NCBI RefSeq assembly: GCF_001752365.1
Contig: NZ_MEIY01000001.1
Span: 1,375,044-1,439,043 of the forward strand
Direction of reading: 5' to 3'
From: Marinobacter sp. X15-166B
GTDB lineage: Bacteria > Pseudomonadota > Gammaproteobacteria > Pseudomonadales > Oleiphilaceae
DNA: 64,000 nucleotides
Below, piece by piece: positions 11,798-20,510 of this stretch (position 1 is its first letter; each line of letters begins with the position of its first letter). The notes below the pieces were generated by a model. That model was not told where the DNA came from and searched no databases. It saw only the letters and a program-made list of their open reading frames with translations. Position numbers and translations under genes: made by a program.

Positions 11798-11826
11798 TAT
11801 ATAGGAGCCCGCGCACGATTTTCAAT
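11798..11826 (-). promoter_or_regulatory. Candidate sigma32 (heat-shock) promoter of hsp20
   Basis: On the minus strand ATTGAA (11826-11821) is followed after 13 nt by CTCCTATATA (11807-11798). The heat-shock consensus is CTTGAA-N13-17-CCCCATNT. The resulting leader would be about 100 nt, ending in the GGAGG of hsp20. Position and gene function agree with it, but the -10 match is partial. Confidence 0.5.
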
Positions 11827-11845
11827 GGTTGATTTTTGAACAGTG

Positions 11846-12403
11846 TCAGTAGGTCACGGCTTGCCGGTCGGCGTCGCTCAGATACTGGTCTTTCAGTTTG
11901 ACGTAGTTGGCGGCGGTGTAGGTGAAGAACGACCGCTCCTTGGCGGTCAGCGGCCGCGCCTCACGACAGGGCGAGCCCACGTACAGGTAACCCGACTTCA
12001 GGGTCCGGCCCGGTGGCACCAGGCAACCGGCACCGATGATGACCTCGTCTTCGACGACTGCCCCGTCCATCACGATGGCTCCCATGCCCACCAGCACCCG
12101 GCTGCCGATGGTGCAGCCATGCAGCAGCGCCTTGTGCCCCACGGTAACATCATCCCCCAGCACCAGGGGCCAGCCATCCGGGTTATACTCACTGGCATGG
12201 GTGATGTGCAGCACTGAACCGTCCTGCAGGCTGCAGCGCTGCCCCACACGTATGTGGTGCATGTCGCCGCGGATTACGGTCATCGGCCAGACCGAGCAAT
12301 CGTCACCCAAGACCACGTCGCCAAGTACCACCGCACTGGGATCCACCCACACGCGCTGGCCGATATCTGGCGTGCTACCCTTGTGAGACCGGATGTTCGT
12401 CAT
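11846..12403 (-). CDS. yrdA: Gamma-carbonic-anhydrase-like protein (YrdA family)
   Basis: This 185-residue left-handed beta-helix protein consists of hexapeptide repeats (for example VVLGDVVLGDDCSVWPMTVIRGD). The metal-ligand histidines of the gamma-carbonic anhydrase family are seen in LHITHASEY and TVGHKALLHGC. Family members are trimers binding Zn or Fe between subunits. E. coli YrdA-type proteins have no proven carbonic anhydrase activity, so the biochemical role here is uncertain. It is divergent from prlC with a 67-bp gap. Confidence 0.92.
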   Translation of the reverse strand: MTNIRSHKGSTPDIGQRVWVDPSAVVLGDVVLGDDCSVWPMTVIRGDMHHIRVGQRCSLQDGSVLHITHASEYNPDGWPLVLGDDVTVGHKALLHGCTIGSRVLVGMGAIVMDGAVVEDEVIIGAGCLVPPGRTLKSGYLYVGSPCREARPLTAKERSFFTYTAANYVKLKDQYLSDADRQAVTY

Positions 12404-12470
12404 TATCTATACCTCTAACTAACGGTTTTTTTCAAATTACCTGACATTATGCACACTGAAAAGAGGACTT

Positions 12471-14516
12471 ATGAATAACCCACTGCTGTCCCAGGAGCTG
12501 TTACCGCCCTTTAAGCACATCCGCATCGAGCACATGGAGCCGGCGATTGACCAGATTCTCAGCGACAACCGGGTGCAGATCAACGCGCTGGCGGCCCAGC
12601 CAGAGCCCAGCTGGGATACGCTGGTGCTGCCCGTTCATAATCTGGACGATCGTCTGAACAACGCCTGGTCGGTGATTGCTCACCTCAACGGGGTGATGAA
12701 CAACGACGAGTTGCGCGAAGTGTACAAACGTTGTCTGGACAAGCTCACCGAGTACAGCACCGAATTGAGCCAGAACGAGGCCCTGTGTAATGCCTACAAG
12801 GCGGTCGCGGCACGCTGTGATTTTGCGCAGTTGAGCGAGGCCCAGCGACAGTCGGTGAATCACAGCCTGCGGGATTTCCATCTGGGCGGGGTGGATCTGT
12901 CCCCGGAGGACAAACAGCAGTACGCGGATCTGACCCGGGAGTTGGCTGAACTCTCCAGCAAGTTCAGTGACAACGTCCTCGACGCCACCCAGCACTGGTT
13001 CCGCCACATCACCGAGGCCGACGAATTGGCCGGCCTGCCCGACAGCGCCCTGGAAGGGGCCCGCCAGGCCGCCCGGCAGCGGGATCTGGACGGTTACGTA
13101 ATCACCCTGGATTTTCCCAGCTTCTACCCGGTCATGACCTATTGCGACAACCGCAAGCTGCGCCATGATGTCTACGAAGCCTACGTTACCCGCGCTTCGG
13201 ATCTCGGCCCGGATGGGGGGCGCTGGGACAATACGCCGGTGATGGCCGAGATTCTCAAACGCCGCCATGCCCTCGCCCGGCTGCTGGGCTTCAACAATTA
13301 CGCGGAGCGCTCCCTGGCAACCAAGATGGCCCGCACCACCGACGAAGTGCTGGGCTTCCTGACCCGGCTGGGGGAAGAATCCCGCCCCCAGGCGCAGCAG
13401 GAAATGGCCGAACTGAAACAATTCGCCGCCGACACCTACGGGGTGGACGACCTGGCCGCCTGGGATATCGGTTATTACAGTGAGAAGCTGCGCCAGCAGC
13501 GTTACGACATTTCTCCGGAGACCCTGCGCCCCTGGTTCCCCGCAGACCGGGTAGTGACCGGCATGTTTGCGGTGGCTGAACGACTGTTCGGGGTGCAGAT
13601 CGAAATCCGTCCGGACGTCGAGACCTGGCAGGACGATGTGACCGCCTACCGGGTCAGTCGCGAAGGTGAGACCATCGCCTGGTTCTACCTGGATCTGTAC
13701 GCCCGCAAAGGCAAGCGCGGCGGCGCGTGGATGGCGGATTGCCGGGTGCGCTGGCGTAACCTGCAGGGGCACTTGCAGCTGCCGGTGGCCTTCCTGACCT
13801 GCAATTTCACCGCGCCGGTGAATGGCCAGCCGGCCCTGCTGACCCACGATGAAGTCACCACCCTGTTCCACGAGTTCGGTCATGGCCTGCATCACATGCT
13901 GACCCGGGTGGAGGTGGCCGATGTGTCCGGCATCAACGGCGTCGCCTGGGACGCGGTCGAATTGCCCAGCCAGTTTCTGGAAAACTGGTGCTGGCATCCG
14001 GAGTCGCTGGCGCTGATTGCGGCGCACCATGAAACCGGTGAGCCCTTGCCGGACGACCTGCTGCAGAAATTGCTGGCGGCGAAAAACTTCCAGTCGGGCA
14101 TGCAGATGGTGCGACAGCTGGAATTCTCGCTGTTTGATTTCCGACTGCACGCGGAATTCACCCCGGAAGCGCCCACCAACCCGCTGGACATGCACCGCCA
14201 GGTCCGGGAGCAGATCGCGGTGGTGGAGGCACCGGCGTTCAATCGCTTTCCCAACGCCTTTTCCCACATTTTTGCCGGTGGCTACGCCGCCGGGTATTAC
14301 AGTTATAAGTGGGCCGAAGTGCTGGCCGCCGACGCCTTCTCGTTATTTGAAGAACGGGGTATTTTTGACGGTGCCACCGGCCGCTCGTTTTTGCACAACA
14401 TTCTGGAAAAAGGGGGCTCGGAAGAACCCATGGCCCTGTTCCAGGCCTTCCGTGGCCGCGAACCTTCGGTGACCGCGTTGCTCAACCAGTCGGGTATTGG
14501 CCGGCACGCGGCCTGA
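12471..14516 (+). CDS. prlC: Oligopeptidase A (M3 zinc metallopeptidase)
   Basis: PrlC is a cytoplasmic M3-family peptidase that degrades oligopeptides, including cleaved signal peptides. The 681 residues are of normal length. The zinc-binding motif HEFGH begins at about residue 467 (LFHEFGHGLHHML), with the downstream glutamate ligand in WDAVELPSQFLENW. The C-terminal AGYYSYKWAEVLAADAF is conserved. A GAGGAC ribosome-binding site precedes the ATG. yheV follows 58 bp later, a pairing conserved in gammaproteobacteria. Confidence 0.97.
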   Translation: MNNPLLSQELLPPFKHIRIEHMEPAIDQILSDNRVQINALAAQPEPSWDTLVLPVHNLDDRLNNAWSVIAHLNGVMNNDELREVYKRCLDKLTEYSTELSQNEALCNAYKAVAARCDFAQLSEAQRQSVNHSLRDFHLGGVDLSPEDKQQYADLTRELAELSSKFSDNVLDATQHWFRHITEADELAGLPDSALEGARQAARQRDLDGYVITLDFPSFYPVMTYCDNRKLRHDVYEAYVTRASDLGPDGGRWDNTPVMAEILKRRHALARLLGFNNYAERSLATKMARTTDEVLGFLTRLGEESRPQAQQEMAELKQFAADTYGVDDLAAWDIGYYSEKLRQQRYDISPETLRPWFPADRVVTGMFAVAERLFGVQIEIRPDVETWQDDVTAYRVSREGETIAWFYLDLYARKGKRGGAWMADCRVRWRNLQGHLQLPVAFLTCNFTAPVNGQPALLTHDEVTTLFHEFGHGLHHMLTRVEVADVSGINGVAWDAVELPSQFLENWCWHPESLALIAAHHETGEPLPDDLLQKLLAAKNFQSGMQMVRQLEFSLFDFRLHAEFTPEAPTNPLDMHRQVREQIAVVEAPAFNRFPNAFSHIFAGGYAAGYYSYKWAEVLAADAFSLFEERGIFDGATGRSFLHNILEKGGSEEPMALFQAFRGREPSVTALLNQSGIGRHAA

Positions 14517-14525
14517 CCCGGCAAT

Positions 14526-14553
14526 GGTCCGGTGACACGGGTGTCACCGGACC
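14526..14553. repeat. Perfect 12-bp inverted repeat between prlC and yheV
   Basis: GGTCCGGTGACA (14526-14537) is repeated inverted at 14542-14553 around a 4-base loop. It forms a very stable hairpin 9 nt after the prlC stop. There is no T-run on either strand, so it may be an mRNA-stabilising or processing element rather than a terminator. Confidence 0.7.
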
Positions 14554-14574
14554 GGCTATGTATGGAGAGACAAG

Positions 14575-14823
14575 ATGGCAAGTCCCAAACGCTTTATCGC
14601 CGGTGCCGTGTGTCCGCGCTGTGCGGAGATGGACAAAATCAGGATGCACACCACGGACGATGGCCAGCAGGTGCGCGAGTGTGTCGCCTGTGGGTATACG
14701 GATGCCCTGACCGACGCACCCGCGACGCCGGCCCAGGCAGAACTGACGACGCGGGTGAACACGCGCCGCAATGAGGACGATCACACCGTCAAACAGGTGG
14801 TGTTTTTCAAGGCCAAAGACTGA
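14575..14823 (+). CDS. yheV: YheV-family zinc-ribbon protein
   Basis: This 82-residue protein (DUF2387 family) has two CxxC knuckles, CPRC at about residue 13 and CVAC at about residue 37, that would hold one zinc ion. The start RFIAGAVCPRCAEMDKI is characteristic of the family. The function is unknown. The position immediately after prlC is conserved and suggests co-transcription, although a strong hairpin lies between the two genes. A GGAGAG ribosome-binding site precedes the ATG. Confidence 0.9.
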   Translation: MASPKRFIAGAVCPRCAEMDKIRMHTTDDGQQVRECVACGYTDALTDAPATPAQAELTTRVNTRRNEDDHTVKQVVFFKAKD

Positions 14824-14853
14824 CCCCCTGCCCGGCCGCGGCCTGTGCGGGGC

Positions 14854-16176
14854 TTACAGCACCATTGCCGCCAGCCAGCCGAAGCCCAGCAGCGGCAGGT
14901 TGTAATGCAGGAAGGTCGGCACCACCGAATCCCAGATGTGGTTGTGCTGACCGTCGACGTTCAACCCGGCGGTGGGTCCGAGGGTAGAATCTGACGCCGG
15001 GGAACCGGCGTCACCCAAGGCACCGGCGGTACCCACAAGCGCCATGATTGCCAGCGGGCCGAAGCCCAGTTCCAGTGCCAGAGGCACGTAGAGGGCGGCA
15101 ATGATGGGGATGGTGGAGAAAGACGAGCCAATCCCCATGGTGATCAGCAGGCCCACCACCAACATCAGCAAGGCCGCCAGTGCCTTGTTGTTGCCGATGG
15201 CGCTGACGGACCCCTGCACCAGCGAGGCGATGTCACCGGTTTCCCGCATGACCTCGGCAAACCCGGAGGCGGCAATCATGATGAATCCGATCATGGCGAG
15301 CATCTTCATGCCCTCGGTGAACAGGTCGTCCGCTTCCTTCCACTTCACCACCCCCGACAGGTTGAACAGCAAAAAGCCGGTGAGCGCGCCGAGAATCATC
15401 GAGTTCAGCCATAGTTGCACCACGAAAGCCGCGGCAATGGCAACCAGTGCCATGATCAGTGTGCCTGCGTTGTACTGCACATCCATGCGCTCGGTTTTGG
15501 CAATCAGCGTCATGTCATACTCACGGTCACCGCGGTAACTGAACAGCACCGCAATCAGCAGGCCGCTGAGCATGCCCAGCGCCGGCAACGCCATGGCGGT
15601 CATCACATTGAGGCCGGTGGTGTCGACGCCGTTTTTGGTGATGTTGGCCACCAGGATCTCATTCAGGTAAATGCCGCCGAAACCAACGGGCAAAAACATG
15701 TAGGGCGTGATCAGACCGAAAGTCAGTACACAGGCGATCAGGCGGCGATCGATTTTCAGTTTGGCCAGCACGTACAGCAGGGGCGGCACCACCAGGGGGA
15801 TGAACGCAATGTGGATCGGCAGAATGTTCTGGGACGACATCGCAATGGCGATCAGCAGGCCGATGATCACAAACCGGATGCCGCCGGCCGCCTTGTCATT
15901 CTTCTGGCGGCCAATCAGCGCCAGGGCCTTGTCGGCCAGCGCGTGCGCCAGCCCCGACTTGCCAATCGCCACGGCAAATGCGCCAAGGGTGGCGTAGGAC
16001 AGGGCCACGGTCGCGCCCCCACCCAGGCCGTTATTGAAGGCTGCGATGGTCGCATCCAGTGACAGGCCGCTGATCAGGCCACCGGCAACGGCACCGGCAA
16101 TCAGGGCAACAACTACGTGGATGCGGCACAAGCTCAGCACGAGCATGATTACCACCGCGGCAACAACGGCGTTCAT
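14854..16176 (-). CDS. Na+/H+ antiporter family (NhaC-like) membrane protein
   Basis: This is a 440-residue polytopic inner-membrane protein with about 11-12 hydrophobic segments. It matches the COG2056-type branch of the NhaC/ion-transporter superfamily: the start [20 protein letters not shown], the central [21 protein letters not shown], and the C-terminal [22 protein letters not shown] with the acidic residues that usually carry cations. Na+ export coupled to proton entry is the likely role, but the substrate cannot be proven from sequence. It has its own promoter region (16177-16255) downstream of a DUF1653 gene. Confidence 0.88.
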   Translation of the reverse strand: MNAVVAAVVIMLVLSLCRIHVVVALIAGAVAGGLISGLSLDATIAAFNNGLGGGATVALSYATLGAFAVAIGKSGLAHALADKALALIGRQKNDKAAGGIRFVIIGLLIAIAMSSQNILPIHIAFIPLVVPPLLYVLAKLKIDRRLIACVLTFGLITPYMFLPVGFGGIYLNEILVANITKNGVDTTGLNVMTAMALPALGMLSGLLIAVLFSYRGDREYDMTLIAKTERMDVQYNAGTLIMALVAIAAAFVVQLWLNSMILGALTGFLLFNLSGVVKWKEADDLFTEGMKMLAMIGFIMIAASGFAEVMRETGDIASLVQGSVSAIGNNKALAALLMLVVGLLITMGIGSSFSTIPIIAALYVPLALELGFGPLAIMALVGTAGALGDAGSPASDSTLGPTAGLNVDGQHNHIWDSVVPTFLHYNLPLLGFGWLAAMVL

Positions 16177-16255
16177 GGGAAGCTCCGGTTTTTAGGTGAG
16201 AAGAAATGAAAACGGGCGCTAATTTGCAGCAATTGCGCCCGTGAGTCAAAAATTA

Positions 16256-16489
16256 TCAATCCTGGTGGGGGCGTTCGCCGCAGTAGGCAAAGCGTGGCAC
16301 CTGCTCGCCTGCCACCTCAACGGTTTCGCAAAACATACTCAGCGGCCGCACCCACAGGCTATGGTCGCCATACAGGCAGCGGTAGACCACCACTTCCTCT
16401 TCGGTCTCGCTGTGACGGGCCACCCCCACCACTTCGTAGTCCTGGCCTTTGTAGTGACGGTAAATGCCGGCAATCGGTAATTTGGACAT
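16256..16489 (-). CDS. DUF1653 family protein
   Basis: This is a 77-residue cytoplasmic protein. It shows the DUF1653 pattern GIYRHYKGQDYEVVGVARHSE, then a short acidic stretch, VVYRCLYGDHSLWVRPLSMF, and the aromatic-rich end. It has a small beta-barrel-like (SH3-type) composition. The function is unknown. It is on the same strand as, and 19 bp downstream of, the DoxX gene, so the two may be co-transcribed. Confidence 0.88.
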   Translation of the reverse strand: MSKLPIAGIYRHYKGQDYEVVGVARHSETEEEVVVYRCLYGDHSLWVRPLSMFCETVEVAGEQVPRFAYCGERPHQD

Positions 16490-16508
16490 GAGAAGTACCT
16501 GACAGTGT

Positions 16509-16895
16509 TCAGTTTTTAAGTTTGTAACGACCGGGGCCGAGAAAGATCAGCGCCAGCGCGGTGAACAGGAAGAACCCCTGCAGTTCCAGCGCCCAGCCGC
16601 CGTTACTGGCCAGCGTCATCAGCTGGTGGCTATGCACCAGCGCGATGGCGACCAGCATGTTGAACACAATCAGCAGCGCACCGATGCGGGTGTGATAGCC
16701 AAGCATCACCATCAGCGGGGCTAGTAACTCACCAATAAATACGCCGTAGGCGGCAAATGCGGGAATGCCATGGTTGGCCAGCAGGCCTTCAATGAAGCCG
16801 ACGCCGTGCAACAATTTGGCGATCCCGTGAAACAGCAATAAGCCGCCCAGGGTCAGCCGTACGATCAGTTTTCCCAGATCCGCATTATCAAGCAT
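16509..16895 (-). CDS. DoxX-family membrane protein
   Basis: This is a 128-residue inner-membrane protein with four hydrophobic segments. The signature LIVRLTLGGLLLFHGIAKLLHG starts the protein, and GELLAPLMVMLGYHTRIGALL follows. Homologues such as E. coli YphA are poorly characterised; DoxX itself is a quinone-linked subunit in archaea, which does not transfer automatically. It is probably transcribed together with the DUF1653 gene downstream. Confidence 0.9.
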   Translation of the reverse strand: MLDNADLGKLIVRLTLGGLLLFHGIAKLLHGVGFIEGLLANHGIPAFAAYGVFIGELLAPLMVMLGYHTRIGALLIVFNMLVAIALVHSHQLMTLASNGGWALELQGFFLFTALALIFLGPGRYKLKN

Positions 16896-17019
16896 GCTTG
16901 TTCCTCTCGTTGAAATTCAATGGCAAATCAGCCGGCGACCCAGCCCCTCACGGCGGCGCGACGGGGGCATGGGGCAGGTATAAAACGGGTGAAGTGGTCT
17001 TGGCATCGGTGCTGCGTGG

Positions 17020-17721
17020 TTAATTGGTTAGCGTTCCAAGGCCGCCGGTCAGGGTAAAGCGAATGTGATTGCGAACCAGCAAGTGTTCCCAGTAATCACG
17101 CATCCAGCCCCAGGCGGCGTGCCGGGCCTGTTCCACAAACGGGTCCAGATTCAATCTGTAATAATCCGGGGTGCCCGCAATTTGCGTCGCCGTGACCATG
17201 CTGGCCTCGTCCAGTTCGTTGGCAAAGGGCTCACCAATCAGCTCATGGGCCAGCAGGTTCGCCTGGGTGACTTCGATATCCACCAGCTGGCTGCGCCGGG
17301 TAGAGTAATTATTTTCATACATTTCTTCCATCAGCCGGTGACACAGATACGCGCGGATGAGCAGTCCGTCAAGGCCCTCGTTACTGGCAAGTGCGGCGGA
17401 TGGCTGGGTGAAGTAGCGGGTGGCGGTCTCGATAAACGGCGCGAACAGCCAGAGTTTCCCGGCCTCCCGGGCGCAGGCCTCCACGCACTCGATCAGGCGG
17501 GGTGCCATTTCGATGTATTCCACCGCAAACTGAAACAGGCAGGTAGCCGGCTGGTATCCGTCAAACTCGATGGTGGACGGCAAGGTGGTGGCCTTATCGC
17601 GCAGTTGCTGAAGGAAAAGACCGGATCGCGCCTCTTTTCGCCGGGCCCGGTCGATGACGTTGAGGACCACTTCTGGGGTCATGTCTGCAACGTCCGGGGT
17701 CTGAACAGGATAAGGTTTCAC
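17020..17721 (-). CDS. Conserved-looking hypothetical protein, mostly helical
   Basis: I do not recognise this 233-residue protein. The GTG at 17721 is chosen because GGGAGG lies about 7 nt before it; the frame itself opens at a TTG inside that site. The sequence is rich in helix formers and aromatics, with no signal peptide or membrane segment. Features are a central ASNEGLDGLLIRAYLCHRLM, MEEMYENNYSTRRSQL, and a C-terminal HAAWGWMRDYWEHLLVRN. Codon use is like that of its neighbours. It lies between DoxX and MATE genes on the same strand with gaps of more than 100 bp, so it is probably a separate unit. Confidence 0.75.
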   Translation of the reverse strand: MKPYPVQTPDVADMTPEVVLNVIDRARRKEARSGLFLQQLRDKATTLPSTIEFDGYQPATCLFQFAVEYIEMAPRLIECVEACAREAGKLWLFAPFIETATRYFTQPSAALASNEGLDGLLIRAYLCHRLMEEMYENNYSTRRSQLVDIEVTQANLLAHELIGEPFANELDEASMVTATQIAGTPDYYRLNLDPFVEQARHAAWGWMRDYWEHLLVRNHIRFTLTGGLGTLTN

Positions 17722-17845
17722 GGCACCTCCCAACTCTCAGGTGCGACCGACAGCGAATGAAGGCGGGCACGGGGGGCGGCGCCCGCCCTGTGCCGGCCAG
17801 ATACTGACAGTGTAGTTAAGTTTTCAGCGCTTGTGGGTCCGCGGG

Positions 17846-19180
17846 TCATTCTGTGAACCAGCCGTTCTGACGGGTGTAACGCACGAATAACCAGCCCATG
17901 CTGGCAGCCCGGGCAAGCATCAGAAATACCAGCGAAAACCACAAACCGTGGTTGCCCCAACCGGTGGTCAGCCACCAACTGGGTAAAAACACCACCAGCG
18001 CGGAAAACAGCATGGTGTTCTGCATTTCCCGGGTGCGGGTGGCGCCAATAAAAATTCCGTCCAGGACAAAACCGCCGACGGCCGCCAGTGGCAGGGTCCA
18101 CAACCAGGGCAGATAGGCCAGGGCGGTCGCTTTGACCTCCTCAATACTGGTCAGCAGGCCCACCAACGCGGGACCGCCGATGAAGAATACCAGGGTAAAC
18201 AACAGCGCCCCCCACAGGGACCAGCGGGCCGCGGTTCGGCAGACCGCCATGAAACCCTCCGGGTTGTGCTGGCCCACAGCCTCGCCCACCATGGCTTCGG
18301 CGGCGTTGGCAAAGCCGTCCAGGCCATTGGAAATCATCAGTAAAAACGTCAGCAGGACGGCATTGGCCGCCAGTGTGATGTCCCCCTGGCGGGCGCCCTG
18401 AGCGGTAAAAAACGCCAGCACCAGCAACAAGGTGATGGTGCGTACCATGATGTAGCGGTTGACCCGCAGCAGTTCGCGATAGTCGGCGATCCGGCCCAGC
18501 AGCGCCCGGCTGAAGCGCTGGCCGGCCGGAAGGCGTTGCCACACCAGCCAGAACCCGATGAGGGTTGCCGCATACTCGGCGATCACCGTGGCCACCGCGA
18601 CGCCCCAGCTGTTCCAGCCCAACAGGGTGACGAACAACACGTCCAGCACGATATTGAGGCAGTTGGCCACGATCAGCATCAGCATGGGCCCCCGGGGAAA
18701 CTGGGTACCGATCAGCCAACCCACCAGGGTGTACTGGCAGAGCACGGCGGGCGCGCTCCAGATGCGAATGGCGGCGTACTCCGCCGCCAGGGCGGTGACT
18801 TCCGCGCTGGGCTGCATCAACGCCAGACCGGTACGGATCAACGGCTGATGGAATCCGATCAACAGCACCCCGATGAACACCGCGAGCAGCAGCGAGCGCA
18901 CCAGCAGCGCGGTCTGACCGAAGTGGTCGCGCCGCCCGAACGCCTGCGCGGCCAGCCCGGTGGTGCCCATGCGCATGAAACCAAAGGTCCAGTAGAGAAT
19001 GGTAAACAGGTTGGCGCCGACCGCCACGGCGCCCAGATATTCGGGGCTGTCCAGATGGCCCAGCACGGCAGTATCGACCAGCCCCAGCAAGGGCACGGTC
19101 AGATTGGTCAGCATCAATGGCCAGGCAAGCATCCACAGGCGGTGATCGGTCGCGGACAAGGACCGGAAGGGCCACATCAT
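17846..19180 (-). CDS. MATE-family efflux transporter, DinF-like
   Basis: This 444-residue inner-membrane transporter has 12 predicted helices in two homologous halves. The start WMLAWPLMLTNLTVPLLGLVDTAVLGHL and GFMRMGTTGLAAQAFGRRD are typical of the DinF branch of the MATE (multidrug and toxic-compound extrusion) family, driven by Na+ or H+. The substrate is unknown. Two adjacent ATGs open the frame and neither has a visible Shine-Dalgarno. The gene is divergent from the cytochrome oxidase operon. Confidence 0.92.
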   Translation of the reverse strand: MMWPFRSLSATDHRLWMLAWPLMLTNLTVPLLGLVDTAVLGHLDSPEYLGAVAVGANLFTILYWTFGFMRMGTTGLAAQAFGRRDHFGQTALLVRSLLLAVFIGVLLIGFHQPLIRTGLALMQPSAEVTALAAEYAAIRIWSAPAVLCQYTLVGWLIGTQFPRGPMLMLIVANCLNIVLDVLFVTLLGWNSWGVAVATVIAEYAATLIGFWLVWQRLPAGQRFSRALLGRIADYRELLRVNRYIMVRTITLLLVLAFFTAQGARQGDITLAANAVLLTFLLMISNGLDGFANAAEAMVGEAVGQHNPEGFMAVCRTAARWSLWGALLFTLVFFIGGPALVGLLTSIEEVKATALAYLPWLWTLPLAAVGGFVLDGIFIGATRTREMQNTMLFSALVVFLPSWWLTTGWGNHGLWFSLVFLMLARAASMGWLFVRYTRQNGWFTE

Positions 19181-19234
19181 AGATGATTTGTTTATAAGAG
19201 ACTCGTTTTAATAAGTTAAGTGTTTAGCGGATTT

Positions 19235-19263
19235 TTAGCGTTTTTTGAGTGCCTGTCTATACT
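19235..19263 (+). promoter_or_regulatory. Possible sigma70 promoter of the cytochrome oxidase operon
   Basis: TATACT at 19258-19263 is a good -10. TTAGCG at 19235-19240, 17 nt upstream, is a poor -35. Transcription would start about 63 nt before coxB. A weak -35 is compatible with an activated promoter. Confidence 0.35.
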
Positions 19264-19332
19264 CAGGTTAATTAGTTTATGAGCAAAAACTTTTTAAACC
19301 AAATAAGAATAACAGTCTGTGGAGAACACAGT

Positions 19333-20454
19333 ATGGGCGTGCACGCAAAGCAGGCAGGAGCTGTTGCGGCCGGGCTGACGATCCCCACCCTGGTGCTGGC
19401 GGATTGGGGGATCAACATGCCCGCCGGTGTCACCGCGACCAGCAACGACATCTACGGTCTGCACATGACCATCCTGTGGATTTGTATCGCCATCGGCGCG
19501 GTGGTTTTTGGCGTAATGTTCTGGTCAATTTTCGCCCATCGCAAGTCCAAAGGGCACAAACCGGCCCACTTTCACGAGCACCCGCTGGTCGAGGTGGTGT
19601 GGACCGTCATCCCGTTGTTGATTCTGGTCATCATGGCCATTCCGGCCACCGCCACGCTGGTGGATATGTACGACACCACCGAGTCCGATATTGATATCAA
19701 GGTCACCGGTTACCAGTGGAAGTGGCATTACGACTATATCGATGAGGAATTCGGCTTTTTCTCGGCCCTGACCACTCCCCGGGACCAGATTTACAACCGC
19801 ACCGCCAAAGGCGAGCACTACCTGCTGGAGGTGGATAACGAGATGGTGATCCCGGTCGGTAAAAAGGTCCGCCTGCTGTTAACCGCCAACGACGTGATCC
19901 ATTCCTGGTGGGTGCCTGAATTTGGTGTCAAGAAAGACGCCATTCCGGGCTTCATCAATGAAGCCTGGACCCGGGTGGACGTACCGGGCGTGTACCGGGG
20001 GCAGTGTACCGAGTTGTGCGGCAAGGATCACGCCTTTATGCCCATCGTGGTGCGGGCGGTGCCGGAAGCGGAGTACCTCGCCTGGGTGGATGAGCAAAAG
20101 GCGGCCGCCGAGACAGAACGGGAGTTGACCCAGAAAGACTGGACCATGGCGGAGTTGATGGAACGGGGCGAAGGCGTGTACGCCCGCGCCTGTGCCGCCT
20201 GTCATCAGGCCGACGGCAGCGGCCTGCCCCCGGCCTTCCCGGCGCTGAAAGCCAGCGCGCTGGTGACCGGGCCCGCCGACGGCCACCTCGAGGTGGTGGT
20301 CAACGGGGTGTCCGGCACGGCCATGCAGGCGTTCGGCGGGCAGTTGAGCGAAGCGGATCTGGCGGCGGTGATCACCTACGAGCGCAACGCCTGGGGCAAC
20401 AACACCGGCGATATGGTTACGCCCAAACAGGTGTTCGATTTCAAAAACCAGTAG
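19333..20454 (+). CDS. coxB: Cytochrome c oxidase subunit II with fused cytochrome c domain
   Basis: Subunit II receives electrons through its CuA centre. The frame is open from 19279, but GGAGAAC at 19321 places the start at 19333 (373 residues). Order: signal/leader, two membrane helices (LHMTILWICIAIGAVVFGV and VWTVIPLLILVIMAIPATA), then the cupredoxin domain with the CuA ligand segment GQCTELCGKDHAFM. A C-terminal class I cytochrome c domain has CAACH at residues 287-291. The extra haem makes it a caa3-like subunit that can accept electrons from soluble donors. It is the first gene of the oxidase operon. Confidence 0.97.
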   Translation: MGVHAKQAGAVAAGLTIPTLVLADWGINMPAGVTATSNDIYGLHMTILWICIAIGAVVFGVMFWSIFAHRKSKGHKPAHFHEHPLVEVVWTVIPLLILVIMAIPATATLVDMYDTTESDIDIKVTGYQWKWHYDYIDEEFGFFSALTTPRDQIYNRTAKGEHYLLEVDNEMVIPVGKKVRLLLTANDVIHSWWVPEFGVKKDAIPGFINEAWTRVDVPGVYRGQCTELCGKDHAFMPIVVRAVPEAEYLAWVDEQKAAAETERELTQKDWTMAELMERGEGVYARACAACHQADGSGLPPAFPALKASALVTGPADGHLEVVVNGVSGTAMQAFGGQLSEADLAAVITYERNAWGNNTGDMVTPKQVFDFKNQ

Positions 20455-20510
20455 ATACGGGCGACCGCCACGACGGTTCCTGATTACACGTTGGCAACGG
20501 GGGTATTCCA

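Noticed and set aside
11690..11800. ROSE-type RNA thermometer in the hsp20 leader
   Set aside because: The conserved U(U/C)GCU element that pairs with the Shine-Dalgarno is not found.
12501..14267. Long open frame on the minus strand opposite prlC (588 codons)
   Set aside because: It is the mirror of a strongly conserved gene in GC-rich DNA; its translation is low in typical protein motifs and full of His/Gln/Gly/Arg.
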